Assembly: GCA_002319955.1 (NCBI GenBank)
Contig: DCJS01000051.1
Coordinates: 14,060-66,934, forward strand
DNA from: Flavobacteriales bacterium UBA1694
Lineage (GTDB): Bacteria; Bacteroidota; Bacteroidia; Flavobacteriales; Weeksellaceae
Length of the DNA: 52,875 bases
Reading direction: 5' to 3'
Translations under genes and position numbers: made by a program
Part shown: positions 52,110-52,875 of the stretch, piece after piece
Layout of the letters: each line of letters begins with the position of its first letter
Numbering within the stretch: position 1 is the stretch's first letter
Notes under the pieces: generated by a model
What the model saw: the letters and a program-made list of their open reading frames with translations, nothing else
Databases searched by the model: none
Told to the model about the DNA's origin: nothing

Positions 52110-52532
52110 ATGAGAACTTTCACATGGCTTACGCTACTGCTCTTTTCTTTCGGAATTACAACAAGTTGTGGTGCTGCCAGAACTGGGGCAGATCAAGATC
52201 AGAGCGTTTTGACACCTGAGAAAAATGAATCAGGTGAGTGGGATCTTACGGTTATTGACTCGCAATTCGACTATTTTCTTTCGGCTCTGGCTAAGCCAGA
52301 GAGTATGTATACTGAAAGCACGCTTAAAATGCGCAATTCAAATTTAGTGTCTGAGTGGAATAGTTATTATTATTCAGGACGCTACCGCAATGTGATTGAA
52401 TCCGCAATTGATTACAATCCGAATGAAAACTATGGGAAAGCTTTTGAATACAAATTGTATCAGGTCTTCGCGTTTGTGCAGTGGAAGTACGGATTAAGAT
52501 TACGAGGACTTAGTGGCTCTGAGGTGCGTTAA
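52110..52532 (+). CDS. Small lipoprotein, probable DUF6146 family
   Basis: 140 residues. A lipoprotein signal ends GITTSC, with the lipidated Cys at 20. After a short acidic linker, the domain reads WDLTVIDSQFDYFLSALAKPES, LVSEWNSYYYSGRY and DYNPNENYGKAFEYKLYQVF, a pattern I associate with DUF6146, a Bacteroidota family of unknown function. It is divergent from the TonB-dependent receptor (222-bp spacer) and convergent with sufS (7 bp apart). Confidence 0.65.
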   Translation: MRTFTWLTLLLFSFGITTSCGAARTGADQDQSVLTPEKNESGEWDLTVIDSQFDYFLSALAKPESMYTESTLKMRNSNLVSEWNSYYYSGRYRNVIESAIDYNPNENYGKAFEYKLYQVFAFVQWKYGLRLRGLSGSEVR

Positions 52533-52540
52533 ATGCACCT
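52522..52540. terminator. Possible short hairpin between the small lipoprotein gene and sufS
   Basis: AGGTGC (52522-52527) and GCACCT (52535-52540) are perfectly complementary across a 7-nt loop. The arms overlap the last codons of the lipoprotein gene and abut the sufS stop. It is short and has no T-tract, so termination is uncertain. Confidence 0.3.
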
Positions 52541-52875
52541 TAACCTAACATGCGCTGTGCTTTTTTTACGCCCTCTACTAATTGGTCTATCTCCTCGAAG
52601 GTATTGTAAACAGCGAAACTAGCGCGAATGGTGCCTGCAATTCCAAAATAGTTCATAATAGGTTGAGCGCAGTGGTGTCCCGTGCGCACCGCAATTCCAA
52701 GTTTATCAAGAATCATTCCTGCATCGGAGGCTATTCCTGCGTTGTCCAAAGTAAATGAAATCACCCCAGCCCGCGATGCGTTTTGAGCATATATCCGTAA
52801 ATTATCTATAGCCTCTAGCTTTTGATGCGCATAATGCAGTAAAGCCGTTTCATGCGATTCAATTGTTTCCTGTCC
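52540..52875 (-). CDS. sufS: Cysteine desulfurase SufS (C-terminal part, cut by window edge)
   Basis: The last 111 codons are visible; the gene continues past the right edge. The frame from the edge reads GQETIESHETALLHYAHQKL, then VISFTLDN and the active-site segment VRTGHHCAQP, with the persulfide-forming Cys. Class II (SufS) enzymes carry this RxGHHCAQP sequence, while NifS/IscS enzymes have a longer loop. It mobilises sulfur from cysteine for iron-sulfur assembly. The PLP-binding lysine is outside the window. Confidence 0.93.
   Translation of the reverse strand, partial: GQETIESHETALLHYAHQKLEAIDNLRIYAQNASRAGVISFTLDNAGIASDAGMILDKLGIAVRTGHHCAQPIMNYFGIAGTIRASFAVYNTFEEIDQLVEGVKKAQRMLG

Noticed and set aside
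1..52875. Mobile elements, prophage genes, CRISPR arrays, toxin-antitoxin pairs, restriction systems
   Set aside because: Reading through every gene and spacer, I found no transposase, integrase, phage structural gene, spaced direct repeats or defence-type gene cluster.

Overview
The window is ordinary chromosomal DNA from a member of the Bacteroidota, most likely class Flavobacteriia. The evidence is a set of lineage-typical families (DUF3078, DUF4293, DUF4271, DUF4296, DUF3127, a probable DUF6146), a Rho factor with a long disordered N-terminal insert, a TonB-dependent receptor with a carboxypeptidase-like N-terminal domain, and repeated use of the Bacteroidota promoter -7 element TAnnTTTG. 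I cannot name the genus. No insertion sequence, prophage, CRISPR array, rRNA or clear mobile island is visible. I did not find a convincing undescribed multi-gene system; the most unusual items are single features and are listed as findings.

Layout. 1-5748: truncated haemoglobin fragment, YkgJ-type cysteine-cluster protein, gdhA, a rhomboid protease, a DUF3078 protein, then sprT-like and manC. 6341-6551: a spacer rich in inverted repeats. 6552-12663: TolC-like channel, GH3-family protein, Mn-type sodA, rho, DUF4293 protein. 12793-17359: MsbA-like ABC exporter, CPA2 antiporter and a lipoprotein. 17531-22230 (minus): rsfS-ftsH, then LUD protein-cdsA-psd (phospholipid synthesis). 22318-27834: birA; lptF/G-tgt-DUF4296-glycosyltransferase (minus); DUF4271-uroporphyrinogen-III synthase (plus). 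27922-32729: oligopeptidase B, a small coupled protein, and a histidine kinase/response regulator pair. 32783-38419 (minus): the complete elongasome operon mreB-mreC-mreD-mrdA-rodA. 38619-42548 (plus): haem operon hemA-hemC-hemD-hemE. 42646-46153 (minus): mutL-rhomboid-endonuclease/exonuclease/phosphatase. 46558-47727: an orphan gene and a Leu-Gly-Leu tRNA operon. 47892-52875: DUF3127 protein, aat, a TonB-dependent receptor, a small lipoprotein and the 3' part of sufS.

How the genes work together. The elongasome operon supplies the cytoskeleton (MreB), the periplasmic scaffold (MreC, MreD), the transpeptidase (PBP2) and the glycosyltransferase (RodA) for lateral wall growth. The haem operon takes glutamyl-tRNA to coproporphyrinogen, lacking only hemL and hemB here. 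The cdsA-psd unit makes CDP-diacylglycerol and phosphatidylethanolamine. Fifteen upstream regions carry an exact TAnnTTTG match, and several lie so close to the start codon that the mRNA would be leaderless or nearly so. Hairpin terminators separate most transcription units, but some convergent pairs have almost no spacer.

Start codons were chosen by family alignment from memory, signal-peptide position and promoter position. Functional calls are from motif reading only; no database search was run.
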